From JBCDAP01 sp038747915 (GTDB lineage: Bacteria; Planctomycetota; Phycisphaerae; Phycisphaerales; UBA1924): a stretch of DNA of 45,535 bases. The stretch is taken from NCBI GenBank assembly GCA_038747915.1, contig JBCDJJ010000021.1, forward strand, positions 1 through 45,535, read 5' to 3'. Positions within the stretch are counted from its first letter, which is position 1, and every line of letters starts with the position of its first letter. Made by a program: the position numbers and the translations under genes. This document shows positions 34,883-43,138 of this stretch, piece after piece. Under the pieces are notes generated by a model. It worked only from the letters and a program-made list of their open reading frames with translations. It did no database searches and was not told the DNA's origin.

Positions 34883-35149
34883 ATGGCTGGTTTCAACACA
34901 TGGCGCGGTCGGTGCGCGCTGGGGGTTGTCGGTGCGTGTGGATTGTCGTGTGGTGGTTCGGCGCTTGGTGCTCAAGCGGGCCCGAGCATCGCGGATTGGA
35001 ACCGTGATGGTGAGGTCACCGTTGTTGACTTCGTGCTGTTCAACAACGACTTCCAGGCGGGCGATGCGGATGTGAACGGCGATGGTGAGACCACGGTGGC
35101 GGACTTTGTAGTGTTCATCAACGAGTTCAAGCGGGCCGTGCTCTCGTAA
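34883..35149 (+). CDS. Minimal exported dockerin-like EF-hand protein
   Basis: The 88-residue product has a signal-like N-terminus (MAGFNTWRGRCALGVVGACG, ending near GSALGAQA) and then little besides two calcium-binding repeats: DWNRDGEVTVVD and DVNGDGETTVAD, each followed by FVxFxNxF. The acidic residues at positions 1, 3, 5 and 12 of each loop are those of dockerin type I/EF-hand modules. In this phylum such modules normally end large extracellular proteins; here the module is the whole protein. AAAGGAG lies five bases before the ATG, and a strong promoter with operator-like dyads precedes it. Function is unknown. Confidence 0.8.
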   Translation: MAGFNTWRGRCALGVVGACGLSCGGSALGAQAGPSIADWNRDGEVTVVDFVLFNNDFQAGDADVNGDGETTVADFVVFINEFKRAVLS

Positions 35150-35225
35150 TACCCCTTGGCCACGGGCGAGCCGGATCGCGATTCCGAGAAGGCTCGCGCC
35201 TGAGTATCCGCGAGCCGGCCAGTGA

Positions 35226-35250
35226 CGGCGCGGGCCTGCGGTCCGCGCCG
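35226..35250 (+). terminator. Terminator-like hairpin after the dockerin-like gene
   Basis: CGGCGCGGGC (35226-35235) and GTCCGCGCCG (35241-35250) form a 10-bp stem with one G-T pair and loop CTGCG, followed by TTTAT. It lies 77 bases after the stop, between convergent genes. An upstream stem, GCGAGCC with GGCTCGC, may add structure. Confidence 0.6.
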
Positions 35251-35308
35251 TTTATGTGGTTGCTCGGTGTGGGTGGGCAGGCCTGCCAGGCCGTTGGAAC
35301 GGTTGATG

Positions 35309-36013
35309 TTACTGGGCGGTCGCGAGTTGGCTGTGGCGGGTGTCGAAGTAGTGCCTCGACTGTTCGAGCGTGTCGGGCGTGAGCGGGAACTGGCCGTCGT
35401 AGATGGTGCCGCGGTATTGGAGTTTGGCCCGGATGGAGTTGCCCGCTTCGATACCGCAGGTGGCGAGGACGCCGGCGAGATTGTGGTTGAGCATCTCGAG
35501 TGTGCGTGAGCCGTAGTGCTCGGCCGATCGCGTGACGAGCTCTTTGCCGGCGACGCCTTGGATCGAAATGACGCGCCACCAGGCGCCCTCGTGACGGACC
35601 ATGAGCGTGCGCGCGCCGGTGCGTTCGATGCCGAATCGCGTGGCGATGAAGGCACCGGCGGGGGTGTCGGGTGTTGGAACGGCGGCCAAGCCGAGGAAGA
35701 GACTCACGAGGAGGAGGATCGCTGTGGCGCGTGCAGCAAAGATGGGCGCGAGCGTGGAACGGAGCGTGCGCCGGACGACCTTCTCCGGGGCGCCGAACCG
35801 TGTGATGACATGCTCGTAGGCGTTGCGGGCGGCGCCTCGCTCGAGCTCATCGGCGAGGAGCTGACCGAAGTGTTCGGCGACCTCGGCCTCGACATCGCGG
35901 CGGAGCGCGAACTGCGGACGGATCGCGCGCGCGCACACGTCTCGGATGCGGGTGAGTGGCCACCGGAGGGCGCCGGCGGCGATGCGCGATGCGACGCGAT
36001 GGTGATTCAGCAC
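35309..36013 (-). CDS. HAAS-like membrane protein paired with PadR
   Basis: The 234-residue protein has an amphipathic helical N-terminal region (DVEAEVAEHFGQLLADELERG, then ITRFGAPEKVVRR) that resembles the HAAS/permease-prefix domains encoded next to PadR regulators, one membrane helix (ATAILLLVSLFLGLAAVP) and an exported part of about 120 residues without a recognised fold. The GTG at 36013 lies within the end of the padR-like gene, overlapping it by seven bases, and GGAG sits eight bases upstream. Such proteins are thought to act as partners of the PadR regulator, but here the mechanism is unknown. The longer frame upstream to 36073 is Arg/Cys-rich and rejected. Confidence 0.72.
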   Translation of the reverse strand: MLNHHRVASRIAAGALRWPLTRIRDVCARAIRPQFALRRDVEAEVAEHFGQLLADELERGAARNAYEHVITRFGAPEKVVRRTLRSTLAPIFAARATAILLLVSLFLGLAAVPTPDTPAGAFIATRFGIERTGARTLMVRHEGAWWRVISIQGVAGKELVTRSAEHYGSRTLEMLNHNLAGVLATCGIEAGNSIRAKLQYRGTIYDGQFPLTPDTLEQSRHYFDTRHSQLATAQ

Positions 36014-36354
36014 GGGATGGCTCCGTCTTGCACGCCCAGTACAGCATGGACAGCGGCGGCGCTGCGCTCCCACTTGGCACGTGCGGAGGCGAGGCGTTGG
36101 TGGCCGTCCTCGGTGAGGCGGTACTCACGGGCGCGGCGGCCGGTGTCGGTCTCGGTCCATTCGCCGGCCACGAGCCCTTTGCGCTCCATGCGCCGGAGCG
36201 CGGGGTACAGCGATCCTTCTTCGACGTGGAGGCGGCTCCCCGAGGCGGATTCGATGGCGCGGGCGATGGCGTAGCCGTGGAGGGATCGACGTCCGATGAC
36301 GTGCAGCGCCATCATCTCAAGGGTGCCGGGGAGGAACTCTGCCGATTCTGGCAC
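36007..36354 (-). CDS. PadR-family transcriptional regulator
   Basis: The 115-residue protein has the PadR winged-helix: LPGTLEMMALHVIGRRSLHGYAIARAIE, then VEEGSLYPALRRMERKGLVAGEWTE and REYRLTEDGHQRLASA. PadR proteins repress small operons, often including their own, in response to small molecules. The frame is open up to a GTG at 36414, but the GTG at 36354 (MPESAEFLPGTLEM) matches the usual N-terminus, about ten residues before the first helix, and is preferred. No strong ribosome site helps. It is coupled to the HAAS-like gene by a seven-base overlap and is divergent from the symporter genes across a 194-base gap. Confidence 0.88.
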   Translation of the reverse strand: MPESAEFLPGTLEMMALHVIGRRSLHGYAIARAIESASGSRLHVEEGSLYPALRRMERKGLVAGEWTETDTGRRAREYRLTEDGHQRLASARAKWERSAAAVHAVLGVQDGAIPC

Positions 36355-36548
36355 AGCAACACGTCTCAAAGGGAATGCGTGTGTTGACCGCACAGACGAT
36401 CGTGCCTTGGTCACTGCACTATATGTCCGGTCTTGGTGTGAGCCAGGAGATCTCGGACGTTGCCCGATATGTGTTCGGGGTTGGTTGGCCGGGGTGTCAC
36501 GTCAGCGCCGTGGCGAGTGCCATCGGTCGATCGGGTAGGCTTGGAGCG

Positions 36549-36866
36549 ATGGAGCACGCGAGCGAATCGCACGATGCGGGATCGAGCACCGACCGCTCCC
36601 CTTCGAAGAGCCAGCGCTACCGCGAGTACTGGCAGGCGAACATCCGGTACCTGTTGTTGCTGCTGGCGGTGTGGTTTGTGGTGTCGTACGGGTGCGGGAT
36701 TCTGTTTGTTGATGTGCTCAACCACATCCGTCTGCCTGGCTCGGGGTTCAAGCTCGGGTTTTGGTTTGCGCAGCAGGGATCGATCTACGTCTTCGTTGTG
36801 CTGATCTTTGTGTACGTGTGGCTGATGAACCGGCTTGATCGGCGGTTCGGCGTGGACGAGGGCTGA
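36549..36866 (+). CDS. DUF4212 small subunit of a sodium/solute symporter
   Basis: The 105-residue protein has a hydrophilic N-terminus ending QRYREYWQANIRY, then two membrane helices (LLLLLAVWFVVSYGCGILFV and GSIYVFVVLIFVYVWLM) and the conserved tail NRLDRRFGVDE. This is the DUF4212 pattern of small proteins encoded just before SSS-family sodium:solute symporters, as it is here, 35 bases before the large subunit. It probably stabilises or assists that transporter. GGAG lies three to six bases before the ATG. The substrate is not evident from either gene; acetate or other small organic acids are typical for related pairs. Confidence 0.9.
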   Translation: MEHASESHDAGSSTDRSPSKSQRYREYWQANIRYLLLLLAVWFVVSYGCGILFVDVLNHIRLPGSGFKLGFWFAQQGSIYVFVVLIFVYVWLMNRLDRRFGVDEG

Positions 36867-36901
36867 CGCTGGGATCGACTCAGGGGCAAGGGGCCGACTC
36901 G

Positions 36902-38752
36902 ATGGATGTGCAGGCGTGGACCTTTGTGATCGTGGGGCTGACGTTTGCGCTGTACATCGGCGTGGCGATCTGGTCGCGCGCGGGGTCGACGAGCGAGTTC
37001 TATGTTGCGGGGAAGGGCGTGCACCCGTTTGCGAACGGGATGGCGACGGGTGCCGACTGGATGTCGGCGGCGTCGTTCCTCGGGATGGCGGGTGCGATCT
37101 CGTTCCTCGGGTACGACGGTTCGGTGTACTTGATGGGGTGGACGGGCGGGTACGTGTTGCTTGCGTTGCTGCTCGCGCCGTATCTCCGAAAGTTCGGCAA
37201 GTTCACGGTGCCCGACTTTGTGGGGGACCGGTACTACTCGAAGTTCGCGCGCTTCGTGGCTGTGATCTGTGCGGTGTTCGTGAGTTTTACCTACGTCGCG
37301 GGTCAGATGCGCGGTGTGGGGGTGGTGTTCAGCCGGTTTCTCGAGGTCGACATCACGATCGGTGTGCTGATCGGGATGGGCATCGTGTTCTTCTACGCGG
37401 TACTCGGCGGGATGAAGGGGATCACGTATACGCAGGTCGCGCAGTACTGCGTGCTGATCTTCGCGTTCATGGTGCCGGCGATCTTTCTCGCGATTCAGCT
37501 CACAGCGAACCCGATTCCTCAGATCGGGTTCGGTGGCGAGCTCGCGGGGGAGATTGGCTCACGCATTGCGGCGGGCGAGCGGGTGACGTTGCTCGACAAG
37601 CTGGATGGGTTGAACGAAGAGCTTGGGTTTGCGGCGTACACGGACGGGTCGAAGCACTGGCTGGATGTGTTCTGCATCACGGCGGCGTTGATGGTGGGTA
37701 CAGCGGGCCTGCCGCATGTGATCATCCGGTTCTACACCGTGCCGAAGGTGCGTGATGCGCGGATCAGCGCTGGGTGGGCATTGCTGTTCATCGCGATTCT
37801 GTACACGACGGCGCCGGCTGTTGGGGCCTTTGGTCGGACGAATCTGATCGACTCGGTGCGTGACGCGTGGTACAGCCCGGACGCTGCGGCCGCAGCGGGT
37901 GTCGGGGACCCGGCCTTGATCCCCGAGTGGTTCACGACATGGGAAGACTCCGGGCTGCTCGCGTGGGTGGATAAGAACGGTGATGGCCGTGTGCAGTACC
38001 TCGGCAAGGACGGCAGGAGCGTGGACGCGTTTGTGGGAACCCCGGTCTTCACCGGCGAGCGCGGTGCGCATGGGGAGCGTCTTGTTGCCAACGAGATCAA
38101 GTCGGACAACGACAACGAACTCTTCGTTGACCGCGACATCATGGTGCTGGCGAACCCTGAAATCGCTGGGTTGCCGGCGTGGGTGGTGGGGCTCGTTGCT
38201 GCGGGTGGGCTTGCGGCGGCGCTCTCGACCGCCGCGGGTTTGCTGCTGGTCGTGTCGACGGCGATCAGTCACGACCTCTTGAAGAAGCTGTTTATGCCGG
38301 GGATCAGCGAGAAGCGCGAGCTGGTGGCGGCGCGGATCGCAGCGGCGGTGGCGGTCTGCGGCGCGGGGTACTTGGGTATCAACCCGCCCGATTATGTGGC
38401 GGCGACCGTGGCGTTCGCGTTCGGTCTGGCGGCGTCGAGCTTCTTCCCGGCGATCATCCTGGGCATCTTCGTGAAGCGGGCGAACCGCGAGGGTGTGGTC
38501 TCGGGGATGATCTGCGGCATCGTGTTCACCGCGGCGTACATCGTCTACTTCAAGTTCCTGGGCGGTGAGCAGGAGGACTGGTTGCTCGGGATCAGCCCCG
38601 AGGGCATCGGCACGGTGGGGATGGTGGTGAACTTCGCGGTCGCCTTCTTCGTGTCCAATATCACGAAGGAGCCGCCGGCGGAGATCCAAGAGTTGGTGGA
38701 GCAGATCCGCGTGCCGAGAGACGCCGGCGAGGCGCACGAAGTGAGCGCCTAG
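36902..38752 (+). CDS. Sodium:solute symporter, SSS family, large subunit
   Basis: The 616-residue permease has about thirteen predicted membrane helices and SSS traits: SEFYVAGKGVHPFANGMATGADWMSAASFLG near the N-terminus, YVAGQMRGVGVVFSRF, PHVIIRFYTVPKVRDAR, and GLAAALSTAAGLLLVVSTAISHDL with the sodium-site serines. A soluble insertion of about 110 residues follows helix 8 (DAWYSPDAAAAAGVG to DRDIMVLANPEIAG), placed between the region ending FIAILYTTAPAVGAFG and AWVVGLVAAGG; this is typical of the DUF4212-linked class. It is 35 bases after its small subunit. Transport of acetate-like monocarboxylates is common in this group but not proved here. Confidence 0.93.
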   Translation: MDVQAWTFVIVGLTFALYIGVAIWSRAGSTSEFYVAGKGVHPFANGMATGADWMSAASFLGMAGAISFLGYDGSVYLMGWTGGYVLLALLLAPYLRKFGKFTVPDFVGDRYYSKFARFVAVICAVFVSFTYVAGQMRGVGVVFSRFLEVDITIGVLIGMGIVFFYAVLGGMKGITYTQVAQYCVLIFAFMVPAIFLAIQLTANPIPQIGFGGELAGEIGSRIAAGERVTLLDKLDGLNEELGFAAYTDGSKHWLDVFCITAALMVGTAGLPHVIIRFYTVPKVRDARISAGWALLFIAILYTTAPAVGAFGRTNLIDSVRDAWYSPDAAAAAGVGDPALIPEWFTTWEDSGLLAWVDKNGDGRVQYLGKDGRSVDAFVGTPVFTGERGAHGERLVANEIKSDNDNELFVDRDIMVLANPEIAGLPAWVVGLVAAGGLAAALSTAAGLLLVVSTAISHDLLKKLFMPGISEKRELVAARIAAAVAVCGAGYLGINPPDYVAATVAFAFGLAASSFFPAIILGIFVKRANREGVVSGMICGIVFTAAYIVYFKFLGGEQEDWLLGISPEGIGTVGMVVNFAVAFFVSNITKEPPAEIQELVEQIRVPRDAGEAHEVSA

Positions 38753-38800
38753 CGGCCTATGTGGTTTCGCTTTCGCTCGTTTCTGCCATATTGTGTTGTC

Positions 38801-39502
38801 ATGGCGAAATCATCGAAGGGGCAGAAAGACGAGGGGTATCGCTCGCAGGGGTCGGGGCGTTTGATCTCGGATCGGTACCGCGCCGAGTTGGAGGGCGATG
38901 CGGCGCCCTCGCGGAAGAGTCTGGGCGACCACAGGCGGCGCGATCGTGGATCGAAGGTGCAGGTTGGTCCCGTGGCCTCGGCGGGGGTGATCGTGGCCGC
39001 GATCGCGGTGGTGCTCGGCGGGTGGGCGTTTGCTGGACGGTCGAGCACGCCGCCTCCGGCGGTCATTGACACGAAGCTCGAGCAATCGATCGGTATTACC
39101 CGGATCTGGGCGTTCGGCGCGGTGCGGCAGGCGCATCAGGATGCCGGTACGTTTCCGCCCGCCGGGTGGCCCGCGGAGCAGATGCTTCAATGGCTGCCGG
39201 AGACCGCGCGTTCTCTGAACTACACGCGGTCGCCGTACAGCGATGCTGGGAGCGACGACGAGCCCGACTTCGTGTACTACCCGGCCGTGCCGAGTTACGA
39301 GGAGCTTGAGCGCTTGGATCGCTCGAAGCTCATCTTCGTCGTGGATCGCGCCGCGTTGGAACAAGGCGTGCTGGTCGCTGCGTTCCTGGATGGTGACACG
39401 AGGCGGATCTCGCGCGACGATGCGAGGGCGCTCCTCGAGCTCGAAGAGAACGCCTGGCTGGAGCGCGAACTCGGCTTCTCGCTGGCGCAGCTCGCGGACT
39501 GA
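38801..39502 (+). CDS. Single-pass membrane protein of unknown function
   Basis: The 233-residue protein starts with a basic, low-complexity cytosolic segment of 60 residues (MAKSSKGQKDEGYRSQG, then RRRDRGSK), has one membrane helix (GVIVAAIAVVLGGWAFAG) and a 150-residue outer domain that includes AEQMLQWLPETARSLNYTRSPY and a lone Pro-rich TPPPAV after the helix. I do not recognise a domain; no cysteines or obvious catalytic motifs appear. It begins 48 bases after the symporter gene on the same strand. ATG 38801 is chosen over a longer frame from 38759 because the latter overlaps only leader sequence. Role unknown. Confidence 0.65.
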   Translation: MAKSSKGQKDEGYRSQGSGRLISDRYRAELEGDAAPSRKSLGDHRRRDRGSKVQVGPVASAGVIVAAIAVVLGGWAFAGRSSTPPPAVIDTKLEQSIGITRIWAFGAVRQAHQDAGTFPPAGWPAEQMLQWLPETARSLNYTRSPYSDAGSDDEPDFVYYPAVPSYEELERLDRSKLIFVVDRAALEQGVLVAAFLDGDTRRISRDDARALLELEENAWLERELGFSLAQLAD

Positions 39503-39700
39503 CACGGGTTGCGCGGCGTGGTGGCGAGTGGGTCGGCGGTCACGCCTGAATGCTGTGTCATTCATCGCGTGAGATGCGGACGGGCACACGTCTTCGTTTC
39601 CAATTTGCTCTTATTTGGGTGGTTCGCGTTGAACTCTTCGTTTTTTTCTTGACGAGGACCGCTCGACGCGTCACCCTACGGGCGCACAGGAGATCAGGTC

Positions 39701-40537
39701 ATGGTGCTTTCGGCGAGACTTCTCGGGCCCGTCGTGCTGTCTGCTTTGGCTGGGCACGGTGCGGCCAATCCGTTGGTGTATGCCACGTCGGGCGTGCCGC
39801 TGAGCACTCTTGTGGTGTCGTCGTGGTCGTTCGACTTTGAGATGGTCGGTCCGACGGGCACGTTTCTGACCTCGCTCGATTCGACCCCCGACAACGGCCT
39901 GATCGGCGGTGGGAACAGCGTGTTCCGCATCGATCCGAGCACGGGGATGACGACCGACCTGCTGACCGAGGATGTCGGCGACATCGGGGCGGTGGCGGTG
40001 GATCCGATCTCCGGGAACATCTTTGCGATTCTCGGCATTGCCGAGCCGCAGTCGCTTGTCGCGTTTGATGCCGTCACCGGCATGCTTGTCGGGCCTGCGG
40101 TGGCCATTCAGGGTCCGAACGGGTCGGCCATCAACGGGATCGATTTCACACCGACGGGCGAGTTGATCGTCTCGGCAGGGGGCTTGTTCGAGTACGACGT
40201 TTCTGGTCTGGACCCATTCAACCCGCCGGACGATCCGCTCATGGGTGTCGAGTTGAACGGCAGCTCGGATCTGCTTCAAACGCTCGGCGCGACCGAGTTG
40301 GGCGACATCGATATCAGTGAGATCGGTGGCGAATTGGTGCTCACCGGCGTGACATCAGGAGCGGGCTCGGCCACAGCGTTTCGGGTTGGGCTTGGTGATC
40401 TGAGCGGCGATGTCACGGCTGAGTCGGGCCTCGGTCCCGTCTTCGGCCTTGCGGTCATTATTCCTTCGCCGGCCCCAGCGGGTGTGCTCACTGCGTCGAT
40501 GTGGTGGGCGGGTCGCCGCCGCCGCCGGGATCGGTAG
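39701..40537 (+). CDS. Secreted beta-propeller-like protein with PEP-CTERM-like tail
   Basis: The 278-residue protein starts with a signal peptide (MVLSARLLGPVVLSALAGHG AAN, cleavage near residue 22), then a beta-rich body with repeats that read as short propeller blades (VFRIDPSTGMTTDLLTEDVG, VAVDPISGNIFAILG, GIDFTPTGELIVSAGG). The C-terminus is tripartite: PSPAPAGVL, a short hydrophobic stretch and five arginines, resembling the PEP-CTERM class of surface-sorting signals, though the hydrophobic part is short. AGGAG lies about ten bases before the ATG. Its last 50 bases overlap the 3' end of the convergent kinase gene, so the two tails are read from both strands. Confidence 0.7.
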   Translation: MVLSARLLGPVVLSALAGHGAANPLVYATSGVPLSTLVVSSWSFDFEMVGPTGTFLTSLDSTPDNGLIGGGNSVFRIDPSTGMTTDLLTEDVGDIGAVAVDPISGNIFAILGIAEPQSLVAFDAVTGMLVGPAVAIQGPNGSAINGIDFTPTGELIVSAGGLFEYDVSGLDPFNPPDDPLMGVELNGSSDLLQTLGATELGDIDISEIGGELVLTGVTSGAGSATAFRVGLGDLSGDVTAESGLGPVFGLAVIIPSPAPAGVLTASMWWAGRRRRRDR

Positions 40538-42062
40538 GCTCGCCCGCGTTCTCTGCGGGTGACGGCACTTGCGTGGACTCGATCGTTGCTTTGATGTCGT
40601 CGATCTGCTGGCGCAGGTCCGGTGTGGTCAGCTGCATCGCGCGCTCCGCGGCGGTGCGGGCATTGGTCTCACTCGCGCGTACCGCGATGATGGATGCGAC
40701 GGCCAGGGCGAAGAGCGACCCGCCGAAGAGCGCGCCGCGCACGGTCCATGGTCGCCGTCGGTCCACGAGCTCGATCCGTCGCCGGATCGAGGGCTTGCGC
40801 CACTCGATCGGCCTGTGCTCGAGCCAGCGCGTGAGGTCGTCGACAAGATCGGCCATGGCGCGGTGACGATCGCGGGCATCGTGCATGGTGGCACGCCGGT
40901 AGATCTCGGCCAGATCGGCATCGCCATTGGCGAGGACCGCCTCGTACGCGGGGCCGTCTGTGGCAGCGGCATGGATGGTTTCGAGCTTCTCCGGGGACGC
41001 GCCGTTTGGCAGGCGGCCGGTGATGACGTAGGCCAGGAGTGATCCGAGACCGAAGACATCGGATCGCAGGCCGACGGGGCGGGAGCTGAAGCCGATCTGC
41101 TCGGGCGCCGCGAAGGCGCGGTTGCCGACCGCCCGTTCTTCGCGGGTGCGGCCGGCGACGCGGAGCCGGACGGCGTGGCCGAAGTCGGCGAGCCAGGCGT
41201 GCGCGCGGTCGTCGACGAGCACATTCGCCGGCTTGAGGTCGCAGTGGATCAACCCGGCGGCGTGGACCGCGGCGAGTGCCGAGGCGACATCACGGATGAC
41301 CGCGATGCGTTCGCGGAGCTCGGGCGCTTTGTCGGTGATCCACTCGTCGAGGGAGACACCGTCGATGAACTTGTAGACCGCGTACTCGCGGCCATCACCG
41401 CTGCGCCCTCGGTCGAGCACGGGCACGGCGTGCGAGTGATCGACCTGGCGTGCCTTGACGGCTTCTTCGGCGAGCACCGCGCGGAGCCCGATCGCATCGA
41501 CATGCTCGTGGAAGACTTTGACCGCCACGTACGCGGTCATGTCTTCGGACGAGAGGTCGCGGTCGATCGCGCGGTACACCCACCCGGTGATGCCCGAGCC
41601 GACGGGGTGGATCAGGCGGTAGCGGCGCGGCAGTTGATCGCGCGCCGGGCCGAGGTCGCACGGCGTGGTGAGCGGGCCGGGGCGGACGAGGTCTTTGACA
41701 TCTTCGGTCGCGATGAGCGCGTTGCCGAGCATCGCGGCGCGGAGGATCTCTGCTTCGAGCTCGGGGTAGTTATCGCTCAGCGTGGACACGGCTTCTTCTT
41801 GCGGCACGCCTTTGGCGTGCAGCGAGCGGAGCACCACATCGATCGCGGCGTCGCGCGCGAGTTCGCGGTCGGGGCCTGTGCCGATGGCGGCGAGATAGTC
41901 GGAGAGTGAGATGGGTGCATCGATCTCGAGGCGCGCGAAACCGTCTTCTTCGATCAGATGCGCGAGCGCTTCGTCCGACTCGACGCGCAGCATCTTGATC
42001 GCTGCGGCAAAGTTGAGATTGCCGCGCGTCTCATGAACAAGATGGGAGATCGACTGGGTCAT
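40488..42062 (-). CDS. Membrane-linked Ser/Thr protein kinase
   Basis: The 524-residue protein has an N-terminal region of about 145 residues without a known domain, a kinase domain from about 145 to 400, and one membrane helix near 445 (GALFGGSLFALAVASIIAV) with a Thr/Pro/Gly-rich tail. Kinase motifs: glycine loop GSGITGWVY, Lys182 in VAVKVF, the catalytic loop HCDLKPAN (273-280, Cys in place of the usual Arg, a non-RD kinase), DFG at 293 and AAPEQ. It starts 30 bases after a sigma-factor gene in the same direction. The GTG at 42086 is an alternative start; no ribosome site decides. Phosphorylation of the partner sigma factor is the likeliest hypothesis. Confidence 0.88.
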   Translation of the reverse strand: MTQSISHLVHETRGNLNFAAAIKMLRVESDEALAHLIEEDGFARLEIDAPISLSDYLAAIGTGPDRELARDAAIDVVLRSLHAKGVPQEEAVSTLSDNYPELEAEILRAAMLGNALIATEDVKDLVRPGPLTTPCDLGPARDQLPRRYRLIHPVGSGITGWVYRAIDRDLSSEDMTAYVAVKVFHEHVDAIGLRAVLAEEAVKARQVDHSHAVPVLDRGRSGDGREYAVYKFIDGVSLDEWITDKAPELRERIAVIRDVASALAAVHAAGLIHCDLKPANVLVDDRAHAWLADFGHAVRLRVAGRTREERAVGNRAFAAPEQIGFSSRPVGLRSDVFGLGSLLAYVITGRLPNGASPEKLETIHAAATDGPAYEAVLANGDADLAEIYRRATMHDARDRHRAMADLVDDLTRWLEHRPIEWRKPSIRRRIELVDRRRPWTVRGALFGGSLFALAVASIIAVRASETNARTAAERAMQLTTPDLRQQIDDIKATIESTQVPSPAENAGEPTDPGGGGDPPTTSTQ

Positions 42063-42091
42063 GGAGTCAGCGTGGTCATCGCGCACGTTGC

Positions 42092-42670
42092 TTACATCGT
42101 ACCGAACGTTCCTTTGAGTCGAGTGCGGATGCGCTCAAGTCGTTTTCTGACGGTAGGTGCCTCGATATTGAGTGATTCTGCGATCTGGGTTGAGGTGCGG
42201 CGTTGAAGCCACAGCCAGAGGATCTGCCGGTCGACTTCGTCGCCGGCGGACTGCATGGCGCGGTTGATCCACATCTTTGAGTCAAACTCCCCACCGGCTT
42301 CGGCGTGGCGTGACTCAGCTTCGTGGATCTCGCCGGACTGGCTGACGGGTTGTGCGCGGACCCGTCCCTTCTCGAGCACGGCGCGGTCGGCGATGGTGCC
42401 GATGTAGGCCACGAGTTGGCCGACGCTCTCGGCGCGGATGGCGGCCTTGAGCACGGCGCCGTCGAGCCGGCGCCGGACGGTGGAGAGGACGTCGTAGGTG
42501 TCGGTCGCATCGCGCATCGATCTGGCAATCTTGCCTCTGATTCGTCGCTTGAGAAGCGGCAAGTAGCGTTCAACAAAGATGCAAGCGGCCTCTCGGTTTC
42601 CTTGGCGGACGAGCGAGAGGAGCGCCTCGTCGGGCGCATCACCGAGTGGGGGGGCCTTTGTCTGCGCCAC
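42092..42670 (-). CDS. Sigma-70-family (ECF-like) factor
   Basis: The 192-residue protein has an N-terminal region 2-like segment (EALLSLVRQGNREAACIFVERYLPLLK, then DATDTYDVLSTVRRRLDG) and a C-terminal region 4 helix-turn-helix (DRQILWLWLQRRTSTQIAESL followed by NIEAPTVRKRLERIRTRLKG), with a short linker, as in ECF-type factors associated with planctomycete kinases. GTG 42670 is preferred because a good CGGAGG lies nine bases upstream; the frame continues to 42697. The kinase follows 30 bases after its stop. It is divergent from a small secreted Cys peptide across about 108 bases, which the factor might control. Confidence 0.85.
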   Translation of the reverse strand: MAQTKAPPLGDAPDEALLSLVRQGNREAACIFVERYLPLLKRRIRGKIARSMRDATDTYDVLSTVRRRLDGAVLKAAIRAESVGQLVAYIGTIADRAVLEKGRVRAQPVSQSGEIHEAESRHAEAGGEFDSKMWINRAMQSAGDEVDRQILWLWLQRRTSTQIAESLNIEAPTVRKRLERIRTRLKGTFGTM

Positions 42671-42727
42671 GGAAAAAAACCTCCGAGTGGCTGTCACACC
42701 TCAGGCGAGCGATCCCTCCAACAGGTG

Positions 42728-42751
42728 GGCGGCTCCGCTGTGGAGACCGCC
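42728..42751. promoter_or_regulatory. Hairpin in the divergent sigma / Cys-peptide gap
   Basis: GGCGGCTCC (42728-42736) pairs with GGAG (42742-42745) and CCGCC (42747-42751), with one bulged A and loop GCTGT. It ends about ten bases before the AAGGAG ribosome site at 42763-42768 of the gene at 42779, so it may control that gene's translation or be a protein-binding dyad. Confidence 0.4.
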
Positions 42752-42778
42752 GAAAGCGCCCGAAGGAGATCAACAGTG

Positions 42779-43111
42779 ATGCGGATCATTAGCCCGATTG
42801 TCGCAGGAAGCGCAGCCTTTGCGCTCGTTACCGCAGTCAACACCGCGCTGGCGGCGGACGCTGCCCCACAGTCTATGACTCAAGCAGAATCCGCGACGGT
42901 TGATTCAACAGTTTGGAATTTGTTTGGTCAGCCGACCGAGACTCTGCAGTCTCCGTTCGATGTTGTACACATCGAAGACAAAGAACTTCTTGGTGGGGAC
43001 CCGAGCGCTACAGTAAGCTGCTTTGACCAATGGATCATGTATTACCTGTGTTTGGCCGACCCTGAGCGACAAGACTGTGTTGAGCCAGGCTGCCCGAACC
43101 CATTTATTTAG
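42779..43111 (+). CDS. Small secreted protein with Cys-rich C-terminus
   Basis: The 110-residue protein has a signal peptide (MRIISPIVAGSAAFALVTA, cleavage near AALA-ADA around residue 26), a Ser/Thr-rich linker and a C-terminal region with four Cys (SCFDQWIMYYLCLADPER, then DCVEPGCPNPFI). The last part could hold two disulfides. No family was recognised. AAGGAG lies ten bases before the ATG, and the base composition is more AT-rich than its neighbours. It is divergent from the sigma-factor/kinase genes, sharing their promoter region, and followed 27 bases later by the HTH gene. A secreted or membrane-facing peptide role is plausible but unproven. Confidence 0.65.
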   Translation: MRIISPIVAGSAAFALVTAVNTALAADAAPQSMTQAESATVDSTVWNLFGQPTETLQSPFDVVHIEDKELLGGDPSATVSCFDQWIMYYLCLADPERQDCVEPGCPNPFI

Positions 43112-43138
43112 AAGTGTCTCTCCCGAAGATCTCCTGCC

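Noticed and set aside
39649..39679. Promoter for the PEP-CTERM-like gene at TTGACG (39649-39654)
   Set aside because: The -35-like hexamer is good, but no acceptable -10 hexamer lies at 16-18 bases.
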